Source of the DNA: DFXE01 sp032054765 | Lineage (GTDB): Bacteria; Bacteroidota; Bacteroidia; Bacteroidales; Tannerellaceae | DNA length: 64,000 nucleotides | Assembly (NCBI GenBank): GCA_032054765.1 | Contig: DAMBSC010000003.1 | Coordinates: 349,710-413,709, forward strand | Direction: 5' to 3' | Shown: piece by piece, positions 1 through 7,161 of the stretch | Layout of the letters: every line of letters starts with the position of its first letter | How positions within the stretch are numbered: the first letter of the stretch is position 1 | Position numbers and translations under genes: made by a program | The notes under the pieces: generated by a model | The model's database searches: none | What the model was told of the DNA's origin: nothing | Seen by the model: only the letters and a program-made list of their open reading frames with translations

Positions 1-1
1 A

Positions 2-286
2 GTTATGCCGAATACCAACCAACAGGATTATATCATTCTGAACTCCACGAGCAACACCCAAAGAGGAATAGAGCGGCTGGGAAACTATGAACATATCCAT
101 TGCTTTTTGGATAACGATGAATCGGGCAGGCGAGCCTTACGGATGATACAGGACGAATATGGTTTGCGTGTCCGGGATGCTTCTAAACACTATGCAAACT
201 TCAAAGACCTGAACGACTATTTATGCGGTCGTTCGGTGTCCCGGCAAGTCGTGAAACGGAAGCCGGGCAGAGGGCTGAAATTGTAA
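2..286 (+). CDS. TOPRIM-domain primase-like protein, C-terminal part
   Basis: The reading frame is open to the left edge, so this is only the last ~94 residues of a longer protein. An in-frame ATG at 5 is probably internal. The segment CFLDNDESGRRAL, about 35 residues after that ATG, is the acidic DxD part of a TOPRIM fold, as found in DnaG-like primases. Such proteins sit next to mobilisation genes on Bacteroides mobilizable elements. The tail is basic (KRKPGRGLKL). Together with the relaxase 260 bp downstream it suggests the replication/mobilisation module of an integrated element. The family is fairly clear; its role in this element is inferred. Confidence 0.7.
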   Translation, partial: VMPNTNQQDYIILNSTSNTQRGIERLGNYEHIHCFLDNDESGRRALRMIQDEYGLRVRDASKHYANFKDLNDYLCGRSVSRQVVKRKPGRGLKL

Positions 287-326
287 TCCGCCACAGCTAC
301 CTCGGAGGGCTTTTCAAAAAGCCATA

Positions 327-385
327 GCTTATTAGGGATTTTTCTTTACGCGGCGTTTCACTCTGCTAAAAAATCCCGAATAAGC
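327..385. other. Inverted repeat upstream of relaxase (oriT candidate 1)
   Basis: GCTTATTAGGGATTTTT (327-343) and AAAAATCCCGAATAAGC (369-385) are 17-nt inverted arms with one mismatch around a 25-nt spacer. A smaller hairpin (GGCTTTT/AAAAGCC, 308-323) lies just before and could end the TOPRIM transcript. MobV relaxases usually nick in inverted repeats directly upstream of their own gene, so this is one of two oriT candidates. No nic site can be assigned from sequence alone. Confidence 0.45.
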
Positions 386-467
386 CAAAGGGATAAACCC
401 CTCTGGACACCCCCGAGCGGTCTTATGACCGCAGTCGCCGGAAGCGACTATTAACGGCAAATCATTT

Positions 468-497
468 CCTGCCGATAGCAGTATTTCTATCGGCAGG
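468..497. other. Perfect 11-bp hairpin before relaxase (oriT candidate 2)
   Basis: CCTGCCGATAG (468-478) and CTATCGGCAGG (487-497) pair perfectly around an 8-nt loop. The flanks ATCAT (461-465) and ATGAT (498-502) extend the symmetry. It ends 47 bp before the relaxase start. It may be the nic-proximal hairpin of oriT or an operator controlling mob expression; the sequence does not decide between them. Confidence 0.45.
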
Positions 498-544
498 ATG
501 ATTCACTCTAAACCAAATTTCAAACCAATTTAAAGAATCAAATT

Positions 545-1981
545 ATGGGATACGCCGTACTCCATTTAGATAAATCGCCCGGCAATGAATCTGCCATGAC
601 AGACCACATCGAGCGGAAAAAGATACACCCGAATGTAGACCCCAATCGGGTAAAGTTGAATCAAGAGCTGATTCAGCCTCCCGCCGGAGTAAACAACCGG
701 ACGGAAGCCATTCAATACAGGTTAAAAACAGCCGGACTGACACGACAGGTCGGCAAGAACCAGGTGCAGGTAATCCGCTTTATACTTACCGGAACTTCGG
801 AAGATATGAAGCGGATAGAGCGGGAAGGAAGACTGGAAGAATGGTGCAATGATAACATAGACTGGCTGAAAAAGACATACGGAGCAGAAAACGTAGTGGC
901 GGCAACTCTTCACATGGACGAAACCACTCCGCACATTCATGCTTCCGTTGTGCCGATTGTTCAGGGCGAACGCAGGCAGAAAGCGACAAAGAAGAAACAA
1001 GAGCAGGCAGATGATAAGCCCAAGCGGAAATACAAAAAGAAAGACCCGAATCGCCCACGTCTGTGTTGCGATGACGTAATGGCAAAGGTCAAACTGATAG
1101 AGTATCAGGATAGTTATGGCGAAGCCATGAGCAAATACGGATTAGTACGAGGAGAACGAAATTCCGAAGCACGGCATATTTCCCTGACGGAGTTCTACCG
1201 AAACCAAGCGGTAGAGAGCCGGAACCTGCAAACCAATATCGAAATGTTGTTGGCAATGGAAAATGCCAAACGGTTAAGCATAGAAGAACTCAAACGAAAG
1301 GAACAGGAAGCAATGCTAAAATCCCAACAGGCAGAGGAGCAAAAGCAACAAAAGGAATCGGAACTGAAAAAGACGGAAGAAAGCCTCAATCAGGTAAAAG
1401 GACGACTCAAAACAGAAGAGTTCAAAAATAAAGCAGCAGACGTTGGTTCCAATATCATGGACGGCATAGGTTCTCTTGTTGGTACTTCCAAAGTTAAACG
1501 ACAACAGCAGGAGATTGAGAATCTGAAAGAAGAGAAAGAAACTTTGATTCAGGATGTAAAATCCTTGAAACAGAATATACAAACCATGCAGAAGGAGCAT
1601 CAAACGGCTATGGATAAGCTAAAGCAGGAATTAAAGAAGATTCATGACCTGTTTCCGAAACTCAAAGAATTGCTCTGGATTGAAAGACTGTTACAGGTAA
1701 TGCGATTCTCTGAAGAACTGATTAAGGAGATTCTGGAAATGAAACCGATTGGTTTTAAGGGTGAGATATACTCTACCGAATATCAACGATATTTTAAGAC
1801 GGAACGTTCTGTTGCTGAAATCAAAGAACATCCGAAGGAGAAGGATAAGTTACAACTTACGATTGATGGGGTAAGTGATACAAGCTGGTTCAGGCAGAAG
1901 TACAAGGAGTTTCAGGAGTCAATAGGAATAAAGTTTAAACAGAAACCGGAAATGGGCAAAAATAAAGGTTTAGGGATATAA
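545..1981 (+). CDS. MobV-family relaxase (Pre/Mob)
   Basis: 478-residue plasmid/transposon mobilisation relaxase that would nick and covalently hold the transferred strand at oriT. MobV motif I is visible at residues 21-39 (H21, R24, N30, D32, R35, N39), and the metal-binding motif III HMDETTPHIH is at 123-132. By analogy with MobM of pMV158, H21 is the likely nucleophile. A Lys/Glu/Gln-rich coiled coil fills about residues 235-370, followed by a less charged C-terminal domain. The gene lies after two inverted repeats that may be its oriT. No coupling protein or mating-pore gene is in the window, so transfer would need a helper element. Confidence 0.9.
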   Translation: MGYAVLHLDKSPGNESAMTDHIERKKIHPNVDPNRVKLNQELIQPPAGVNNRTEAIQYRLKTAGLTRQVGKNQVQVIRFILTGTSEDMKRIEREGRLEEWCNDNIDWLKKTYGAENVVAATLHMDETTPHIHASVVPIVQGERRQKATKKKQEQADDKPKRKYKKKDPNRPRLCCDDVMAKVKLIEYQDSYGEAMSKYGLVRGERNSEARHISLTEFYRNQAVESRNLQTNIEMLLAMENAKRLSIEELKRKEQEAMLKSQQAEEQKQQKESELKKTEESLNQVKGRLKTEEFKNKAADVGSNIMDGIGSLVGTSKVKRQQQEIENLKEEKETLIQDVKSLKQNIQTMQKEHQTAMDKLKQELKKIHDLFPKLKELLWIERLLQVMRFSEELIKEILEMKPIGFKGEIYSTEYQRYFKTERSVAEIKEHPKEKDKLQLTIDGVSDTSWFRQKYKEFQESIGIKFKQKPEMGKNKGLGI

Positions 1982-2006
1982 ATCAGGCTGTTTTGGAAAT
2001 GTTTAG

Positions 2007-2014
2007 TAATTTTG
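2007..2014 (+). promoter_or_regulatory. Bacteroidetes -7 box before GNAT cargo
   Basis: TAATTTTG matches the TAnnTTTG consensus 41 bp before the GNAT start at 2056. It lies in the AT-rich gap after the relaxase. No clear -33 TTTG is seen at the usual spacing, so support is moderate. Confidence 0.4.
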
Positions 2015-2055
2015 CGAGAATAATATCTTAGTAAGAATAATAAAATCAAAAAAGT

Positions 2056-2634
2056 ATGCTATCCCATTTCGGAACCCAAACAATTGAAACAGAGAGGTTG
2101 CTTCTTAGACCTTTTAATTACACAGATGATGATGATATGCTAACCTATTGGGTTAGTGACCCCCAAATCCAGTCGCTATATTCAGAACCAACATATACCA
2201 CGAAAGAGGAAGTTAGAGAACTGTTGGAAAAATATATTAGTTCATATGAAAGATCTGATTACTACCGTTGGGCTATCATAGAAAAAAAATCTAACATCTG
2301 TATTGGGCAGCTTGCTATATTTCTTGTAGACAACAAAAATCATTTTTGTGAAATTGAATACGCATTAGGTAGCAAATTTCACCGTAAGGGTTATGCTTCA
2401 GAAGCCGTGAAGTCAATTTTAGACTTTAGTTTTAACAAAGTTAATTTCCATAAAGTACAAGTTTGCCATAAAGAAGGGAATGTCGCGTCTCAAGGCGTTA
2501 TTAGAAAATGTAATTTTACCTATGAAGGAACTTTGCGTGATTTCTTTTTTATGGATGGTAAATATGTAAATCGTTTATATTATTCGATGCTTAAAGGCGA
2601 ATACGTTGAAATAAAGGACAATATCAATGATTGA
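2056..2634 (+). CDS. GNAT N-acetyltransferase, RimJ/RimL type
   Basis: 192-residue acetyltransferase. The N-terminus ETERLLLRPF (11-20) is the usual opening of the RimJ/RimL-like GNAT subfamily. The acetyl-CoA loop is R-K-G-Y-A at 110-114, and the late segment with ...VIRKCNFTYEGTLRD fits the subfamily's C-terminal helix and strand. The substrate is unknown: the subfamily acetylates protein N-termini, small amines or drugs. It overlaps the next GNAT gene by 8 bp, suggesting coupled translation. Base composition is clearly more AT-rich than the relaxase before it, consistent with cargo acquired separately. Confidence 0.85.
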   Translation: MLSHFGTQTIETERLLLRPFNYTDDDDMLTYWVSDPQIQSLYSEPTYTTKEEVRELLEKYISSYERSDYYRWAIIEKKSNICIGQLAIFLVDNKNHFCEIEYALGSKFHRKGYASEAVKSILDFSFNKVNFHKVQVCHKEGNVASQGVIRKCNFTYEGTLRDFFFMDGKYVNRLYYSMLKGEYVEIKDNIND

Positions 2635-3109
2635 AAATTTGTCATACAGAGCAATTGGAGAGAATGATTTTGAAACGATTTGTGGATTCCCTCAAAGTCC
2701 GGAAGAATTATTCTTTATGTTTCCGAAGGCGAAATTTCCTTTAACAGTCAATCAGTTGAAGACTGCGGTTGAGGCTCGGTTTGACTCGACAGTGATTTTG
2801 TTCGGCGAAGAAATTGCAGGATTTGCTAATTTCTACGAAGTGAAAGAAAATGGACATTGCTCAATCGGCAATGTTATCGTAAATCCAGATTTTCGGAATA
2901 AAGGAATCGGGAAATTTTTGATTAAGACAATGGAAAGCATCGGAACTGGGAAATACAATGTATCGGAATTTCGACTGTCGTGTTTCAATACAAACATGAC
3001 AGGAATTTTGTTATACTCAAAATTAGGATACAAGCCGTACGAGATAGAGAAGTGGACTAATCATGAAAATGAAACATTCGCCTTAATAGAGATGAAACGA
3101 AAAGTGTGA
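2627..3109 (+). CDS. GNAT N-acetyltransferase
   Basis: 160-residue single-domain GNAT. The acetyl-CoA pyrophosphate loop is RNKGIG at 90-95, preceded by the strand IGNVIVNPDF and followed by the helix FLIKTMESI. A C-terminal segment with ...LYSKLGYKPYE is the usual helix-4/strand-5 of the fold. Its start overlaps the end of the preceding GNAT gene, so the two form a translationally coupled pair. The substrate cannot be told. Confidence 0.85.
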   Translation: MIENLSYRAIGENDFETICGFPQSPEELFFMFPKAKFPLTVNQLKTAVEARFDSTVILFGEEIAGFANFYEVKENGHCSIGNVIVNPDFRNKGIGKFLIKTMESIGTGKYNVSEFRLSCFNTNMTGILLYSKLGYKPYEIEKWTNHENETFALIEMKRKV

Positions 3110-3142
3110 ATATCAGCTTGGAATAAAACACAAAGCCCTAAA

Positions 3143-3901
3143 ATGAAATTACTAAATATACTACTTCTTACATTTTTTCTGTTTAGCTGTTCGACAGCGA
3201 AGAAATTGTCAGAGCATAAAAATGAAAGTTTAAAAATAGATGTTTCGACCTATTTCGACCAAACACGGAATAGAAAAATCCCAATTGCAATTTACCAACC
3301 TAAAAATTCGAAAGCGGCAAATAATATTCCTGTAATTTTTAGTCATGGTTGGGGAGAAAATAAAGGTAGTGATTACTTCGCATATTCATATCTGACAGAG
3401 TTTCTTGCTTCTAAAGGTTATTTCATTGTGAGTATTCAACATGAATTACCAACAGACGAAATGCTTGCTATGGACGGAAATCTGCAAGAAACACGGCGCC
3501 CAAATTGGGAGAGAGGAACCCAGAATATTTTCTTCGTTTTGGAGGAAATGAAAAAGATTTATCCAAATCTTAACTATCAGAAACTTGCTCTGGTTGGGCA
3601 TTCAAACGGCGGAGATATGACTGTTTTGTTTGCGCATAAATATCCATATCTTGTAGAAAAAATTATTTCGATGGACAATCGAAGAATGGAGATACCAAGA
3701 GTTGCGAAACCTAAAATCTATACTTTGCGTTCTAATGATTATCCAGCAGACAAAGGAGTTTTACCGACAGAAGAAGAGAAAAAGAAATATGGAATCATAG
3801 TTGAGTTTACAAAAATAAATCACAGTAATATGGACAATGATGCAGTTCCCACAGAGAGAAAATACTTGACCAAAAAAATACTTGAATATTTAGAACGATG
3901 A
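3143..3901 (+). CDS. Alpha/beta hydrolase lipoprotein
   Basis: 252 residues with a lipoprotein signal (lipobox LFSC, acylated Cys16), so it should be anchored in the envelope. The hydrolase core shows HGW at 68-70 as oxyanion-hole region and the nucleophile elbow GHSNGG with Ser154. A late His in KINHSN is a plausible catalytic base. The family includes esterases and dienelactone-hydrolase or PET-hydrolase-like enzymes; the substrate is not evident. It lies in the same AT-rich cargo block as four GNAT genes, 33 bp after the second. Confidence 0.8.
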   Translation: MKLLNILLLTFFLFSCSTAKKLSEHKNESLKIDVSTYFDQTRNRKIPIAIYQPKNSKAANNIPVIFSHGWGENKGSDYFAYSYLTEFLASKGYFIVSIQHELPTDEMLAMDGNLQETRRPNWERGTQNIFFVLEEMKKIYPNLNYQKLALVGHSNGGDMTVLFAHKYPYLVEKIISMDNRRMEIPRVAKPKIYTLRSNDYPADKGVLPTEEEKKKYGIIVEFTKINHSNMDNDAVPTERKYLTKKILEYLER

Positions 3902-4020
3902 AAATGCGGGAACTAACTAGTTCAGTTTGATGTAAGGTAGGTTTGGTTGTGCCATGCCATTGGACAAAAAAATAGTGAAAGAAAAGAAAAATAAATTGGG
4001 GAATAAAATTAATTAATAAA

Positions 4021-4524
4021 ATGGAATATACAATTCGCAACATGCAGGAGGTGGACGCTTCAAATGTCATGAGCATTTATAACTATTACACGGAAAATGA
4101 TTTTGCAGCTTATTTCGAACAACCTCTACCGATTCAATCTTTCGGATTATTTCAGGAAATGAGTAAAAACTATCCGGCTTTTGTTGCCTGTGACAAGAAC
4201 CAAGAAGTAATTGGATTTGCTTTTTTACACGCATACCATTCTGCACCAACATTTCAACGGACAGCCGAAGTTACATATTTTATCCATCCTCAACATGTTG
4301 GTAAAGGCTTGGGTAAATCGATGTTGAACAAATTGATAGCAGGAGCAATCAAAATAGGCGTAGATAACATCATTGCAAGTATTTCATCAAAGAACGTGGG
4401 CAGCCTTTCCTTTCATAAAAGGAATGGATTTTACGAATGTGGGCGATTGCCATCCATCGGCAAAAAGTTCGGGCAAGACTTTGATGTTGTTTATATGCAA
4501 TTGGTTATCAGTGAAATAATTTGA
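4021..4524 (+). CDS. GNAT N-acetyltransferase, phosphinothricin acetyltransferase-like
   Basis: 167 residues. The N-terminal pattern (IRNMQEVDASNVMSIYNYY) resembles the Pat/Bar-like GNAT branch, which acetylates small amino-acid analogues. The acetyl-CoA loop is QHVGKGLG at 91-98, and a late SLSFHKRNGFYECG segment matches the branch's helix and strand. Family membership is well supported; drug resistance would be inference only. It is separated from the hydrolase by 119 bp that hold no gene. Confidence 0.82.
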   Translation: MEYTIRNMQEVDASNVMSIYNYYTENDFAAYFEQPLPIQSFGLFQEMSKNYPAFVACDKNQEVIGFAFLHAYHSAPTFQRTAEVTYFIHPQHVGKGLGKSMLNKLIAGAIKIGVDNIIASISSKNVGSLSFHKRNGFYECGRLPSIGKKFGQDFDVVYMQLVISEII

Positions 4525-4559
4525 GATATTAAACGCTTGCCTACTTGAAAACACAGAGA

Positions 4560-5063
4560 ATGAAAAGACAAACAGTGAAGAATGTAACTATCCGAGAAAT
4601 AAAATCTTCAGAAATCTACAAATTGGAAGATATGCTTTATGAAGCTATCTACCAGCCCGATGAGAACAAGCTGATACCAAGAACGGTGTTGAAAATCCCC
4701 GAAGTCAATGCCTACATAAGAGATTTCGGAAGCAGGAAAGATGACTATTGCCTTATTGCTGATTCCGAAGGAGAGATTGTTGGCGCTGTTTGGGTCAGAA
4801 TCATATCCGGCAAGATTAAAGGCTATGGATATATTGATGACGAGACACCTGAATTTGCCATTTCTCTATTCAAAGAGTATCGCAATCAAGGAATTGGGGC
4901 ACGGTTGATGTCGGCTATGATAGAGTATTTGCGGGAAAAAGGTTACAAACAAACTTCTCTGAATGTTAAGAAAGAGAATTATGCCGTAAAGCTCTATAAG
5001 AAAATGGGATTTGAGGTTATTTCCGAAGACGAAGAAGATTATTTTATGTTGTTAGAGTTATGA
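4560..5063 (+). CDS. GNAT N-acetyltransferase
   Basis: Fourth GNAT of the block, 167 residues from the ATG at 4560; an in-frame TTG at 4545 would add five residues, but ATG is preferred. The acetyl-CoA motif is YRNQGIGARLM, followed by EYLREKGYKQTSLNV and a final KLYKKMGFEV, the typical GNAT C-terminus. Its stop overlaps the start of the NERD gene by 4 bp (ATGA), so the two are probably translated together. The substrate is unknown. Confidence 0.82.
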   Translation: MKRQTVKNVTIREIKSSEIYKLEDMLYEAIYQPDENKLIPRTVLKIPEVNAYIRDFGSRKDDYCLIADSEGEIVGAVWVRIISGKIKGYGYIDDETPEFAISLFKEYRNQGIGARLMSAMIEYLREKGYKQTSLNVKKENYAVKLYKKMGFEVISEDEEDYFMLLEL

Positions 5064-5830
5064 ACGATATGAATGTGCTTTTACCTGTCATTGTTATAAT
5101 CTTGATTCTAACTATAGTTTTCAGGTTTGGCGGGAATATATTCCGTAGCAGGGGAACTATAGGTGAATCAAGAGTGTCAAGTCGGTTAAATAGGCTTCAA
5201 GGAGAAGAATATAGGGTTATTAATGATGTTTTGATTAAAATAGGCAGTAGAAGCAGCCAGATTGACCATATCGTTGTTTCGATATATGGTATCTTCGTTA
5301 TTGAAACCAAAAATTATAGCGGTTGGATTCATGGAAATGAAAATTCACAATACTGGATGCAAACCATCTATGAACAAAAAAAACGACTCTACAATCCGAT
5401 AAGGCAAAATCAGGGACATATCAATGCCTTAAAGAAAGTTCTTTCAGATTATCAGCATATAATGACATATTATTCCATCATTGTTTTTACAGGTAGTGCT
5501 GAATTAAAAAACATCCATACTATTACTCCGGTAGTTTATGTAGGGGAACTTGTTAATACCATCCTAAATCAAAGTAAAACGTGTTGCTTATCATTGGAGC
5601 AGGTTAAAAGTATCGCTGATAGGTTGAATGAGATTAATATTCATGACAAGGATGCCAAAAGGGCACATATTAATCAGACCAGATTTCAGATTTATGAGCA
5701 GAATCGGAAAGAAAAATCATTAATCTGTCCCAAATGTGATTCAAATTTGGTTGTCAGAAACGGACGATATGGTACATTTTACGGCTGTCCAAACTATCCT
5801 AAGTGCAGATATACACTGACCCCGAAATAG
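5060..5830 (+). CDS. NERD-domain nuclease-like protein with topoisomerase-type zinc ribbon
   Basis: 256 residues. A hydrophobic segment at about 5-27 should anchor it in the membrane. The NERD domain follows (about 30-150), with GESRVSSRL, the acidic DHIVV and the ETK triad element of the PD-(D/E)XK nuclease fold. The C-terminus is a four-cysteine ribbon (C223, C226, C243, C249) of the type found at the end of topoisomerase I. NERD proteins are thought to act on DNA or RNA, and several sit in defence or mobile regions, but no role is proven here. The start overlaps the GNAT stop by 4 bp. Confidence 0.85.
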   Translation: MNDMNVLLPVIVIILILTIVFRFGGNIFRSRGTIGESRVSSRLNRLQGEEYRVINDVLIKIGSRSSQIDHIVVSIYGIFVIETKNYSGWIHGNENSQYWMQTIYEQKKRLYNPIRQNQGHINALKKVLSDYQHIMTYYSIIVFTGSAELKNIHTITPVVYVGELVNTILNQSKTCCLSLEQVKSIADRLNEINIHDKDAKRAHINQTRFQIYEQNRKEKSLICPKCDSNLVVRNGRYGTFYGCPNYPKCRYTLTPK

Positions 5831-5875
5831 CATAAGAATGGGATAACAGTAAATCAAGGGTGTGAACTAAAAGAA

Positions 5876-5920
5876 AACACCCGATCTTACATTTTTGGGT
5901 GTAAAACCGGGTGTTAATTT
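5876..5920 (+). terminator. Hairpin after the cargo operon
   Basis: AACACCCG (5876-5883) and CGGGTGTT (5908-5915) form an 8-bp stem, with an inner CACCC/GGGTG alternative, followed by AATTTT. It lies 45 bp after the NERD gene and probably ends its transcript. Confidence 0.5.
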
Positions 5921-5949
5921 TGCAACTTGCTGAAAATCAGCCTTGTTTG

Positions 5950-5987
5950 CGGTATGTACGGGACTCGAACCCGCGACTCCCTGTTTT
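5950..5987 (-). pseudogene. tRNA gene 3' fragment (probable attachment site)
   Basis: Read on the minus strand, this is a T-arm with TTCGAGT loop and CGGG/CCCG stem, then an acceptor 3' strand (ACATACC), preceded by a 3' anticodon-stem strand and variable loop. The 5' half (D-arm, anticodon) is not recognisable next to it. The sequence GGTATAA at about 6014-6020 can pair with only five of the seven acceptor positions. This is the part of a tRNA gene that tyrosine integrases usually duplicate, so it is best read as an att scar of the element on one side. Confidence 0.6.
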
Positions 5988-6072
5988 GCTGCCGTGGGGT
6001 GGCGGGGATCATTTTATACCGGCGCCTGAGGCACCGGCCTACAGAGGTGTGCCATCTCTGATGGCTTAATAG

Positions 6073-6087
6073 CCCCCCTTTAGGGGG
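6073..6087. repeat. C6-TTTA-G5 hairpin, copy 1
   Basis: Six C, TTTA, five G form a very stable short hairpin that overlaps the stop codon of the NinB-like gene. The same 15-mer recurs at 6890-6904. Two further GC-rich hairpins lie just left (CCGG..CCGG at about 6020-6036 and CAGAG..CTCTG at about 6042-6060). They may terminate or stabilise the leftward phage transcript. Confidence 0.5.
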
Positions 6088-6505
6088 TTGAGGGGTTATT
6101 CTCCATGCGTTCGATGAATTCTTCTTCGGTGGGTTCAGGGAGGTAGACGCCGGCGGTCGTCTCAGACCAGGCGCGGAACTTGTCGATGGCGGTTGTCATT
6201 TCTTCTTCGTTGAGATCGGCGGAGCTTCTGAGGATGGTTGTCCTGCCCTGGTAGGGATCGTCTACTTCCCGGATGAAGAGGTCGGGGTTGCAGAGGCGTT
6301 TGAAGTATTCTTGTTTTACGTACTCCATGGGGTTGCCGGTCTCGGTGGCGAAGAAGGATAGAAGGAGGTGGAGATAGCGGTTTTGTGCCAGTGTCCGTTT
6401 GTGGCGCTTTTCTGTTACTTCGACGTTTTTGCCTAATCGCAACAGGGCGTCGCAACGGGTTTGAAATCTCTTTTTGTCTACTGTGTTTGATAAATTGTAA
6501 CGCAT
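6080..6505 (-). CDS. NinB-like phage recombination protein
   Basis: 141 residues. The segment KRTLAQNRYLHLLLSFFA (about 36-53) and the following pattern with an acidic, Trp-containing C-terminus (KFRAWSETTAGVYLPEPTEE) resemble the phage lambda NinB/YbcN family, which binds single-stranded DNA and helps recombination. It is the last gene of a leftward run of small phage-type genes. The assignment rests on the N-terminal motif and context, so it is moderate. An overlapping frame (6162-6455) is Arg/Pro-rich and looks like a shadow. Confidence 0.6.
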   Translation of the reverse strand: MRYNLSNTVDKKRFQTRCDALLRLGKNVEVTEKRHKRTLAQNRYLHLLLSFFATETGNPMEYVKQEYFKRLCNPDLFIREVDDPYQGRTTILRSSADLNEEEMTTAIDKFRAWSETTAGVYLPEPTEEEFIERMENNPSTP

Positions 6506-6518
6506 AATCGGTGGGGTT

Positions 6519-6695
6519 TTACTGTTTAAGATATTTGTTTACTTTATTTCCTGCGGATATTCCGACGAGGGCCCAGAAGAAGAAGTGGAGGTAGTACCAG
6601 GCTTCTCCCAGATCGGATAGTTCGGAGGGGGTGAGCCACATGGCTGTCATGCTGATGAAAACCAATAGTGCGTAGAGGTATCCCCGGGGTTTCAT
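6519..6695 (-). CDS. Small membrane protein of prophage-like operon
   Basis: 58 residues from the ATG at 6695, with two hydrophobic segments (about 6-21 and 34-49) and a basic tail (NKVNKYLKQ). The ATG overlaps the stop of the upstream 58-residue ORF (ATGA), a translational-coupling arrangement. For that reason the longer 74-residue frame, starting at 6743 inside that ORF, is rejected. Size and topology would allow a holin-like or superinfection role, but no family is recognised. Confidence 0.55.
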   Translation of the reverse strand: MKPRGYLYALLVFISMTAMWLTPSELSDLGEAWYYLHFFFWALVGISAGNKVNKYLKQ

Positions 6696-6868
6696 ACAGC
6701 CTGGAGTTTTATTTCTTTCATACCGCGGCGGGTATGTTCCCATTTGTGGATCAGTTCGCCGTTCATTAAGCGTTGGTACTCGCCTGCTCCGACCAGTCTG
6801 GATAGTTGGCCGGTGGTAAGTACTTTGTTCGTTGTTAAATCTTTCACTTTTACATTCATGACTTTCAT
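6692..6868 (-). CDS. Small hypothetical protein (58 aa) of prophage-like operon
   Basis: A 58-residue minus-strand ORF starting MKVMNVKVKDLTTNKVL. The middle contains SRLVGAGEYQRLMNGELIHKWEHTRRG, where a small helical, possibly DNA-binding fold is plausible but unproven. Its stop overlaps the start of the following membrane protein by ATGA. This coupling, together with ordinary codon use, is the main reason to call it real. No family recognised. Confidence 0.5.
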   Translation of the reverse strand: MKVMNVKVKDLTTNKVLTTGQLSRLVGAGEYQRLMNGELIHKWEHTRRGMKEIKLQAV

Positions 6869-6889
6869 CTATTATCTATTTATTAATAT

Positions 6890-6904
6890 CCCCCCTTTAG
6901 GGGG
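6890..6904. repeat. C6-TTTA-G5 hairpin, copy 2
   Basis: Identical 15-mer to 6073-6087. It lies in the 70-bp gap between two small leftward genes, together with a second hairpin (CCC-TTC-GGGG type, about 6917-6925). It could act as a processing or attenuation site in the leftward transcript. Confidence 0.5.
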
Positions 6905-6938
6905 CAGGGGTTATTCCTCCCTTCGGGGAACAGGGGGA

Positions 6939-7154
6939 CTAATAATTCTCGCGAAGAAACATGATGGCTTCTTCTCTGGTGTCTACATTGTAGAGCAGGC
7001 AAACGTCCTTTTCGGGCATGCTTCTGATGGCAGATATTTCTTCTTCGAGCTCGCTCAGCAAAGTCTCTTTTCTGTATTCATTGAGCGAAGTTTCCATATC
7101 TGATTCGATTTCAAACTGATGAAGCATTATTTCGAAAGGAGTTTTCATATCCAT
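6939..7154 (-). CDS. Small acidic hypothetical protein, prophage-like
   Basis: 71 residues, rich in Glu (ETLLSELEEEISAIRSMPE), with the C-terminus EAIMFLRENY. A second in-frame ATG lies two codons in. It sits seven bp after the next upstream gene in a leftward series of small genes running from the repressor. Small acidic proteins are common among phage early genes, some as inhibitors of host enzymes. No family is recognised. Confidence 0.5.
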   Translation of the reverse strand: MDMKTPFEIMLHQFEIESDMETSLNEYRKETLLSELEEEISAIRSMPEKDVCLLYNVDTREEAIMFLRENY

Positions 7155-7161
7155 CCCGGTT

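Noticed and set aside
5950..6021. Complete tRNA gene on the minus strand
   Set aside because: No D-arm or anticodon arm can be formed and only five of seven acceptor pairs fit; it is kept as a fragment.
6162..6455. 97-residue Arg/Pro-rich frame
   Set aside because: It is the shadow of the NinB-like gene in another frame, with the Arg/Pro bias typical of such shadows.
6744..7103. 119-residue plus-strand frame over the phage small genes
   Set aside because: It runs opposite to three small genes that have coupled starts and a divergent promoter; its composition is not protein-like.
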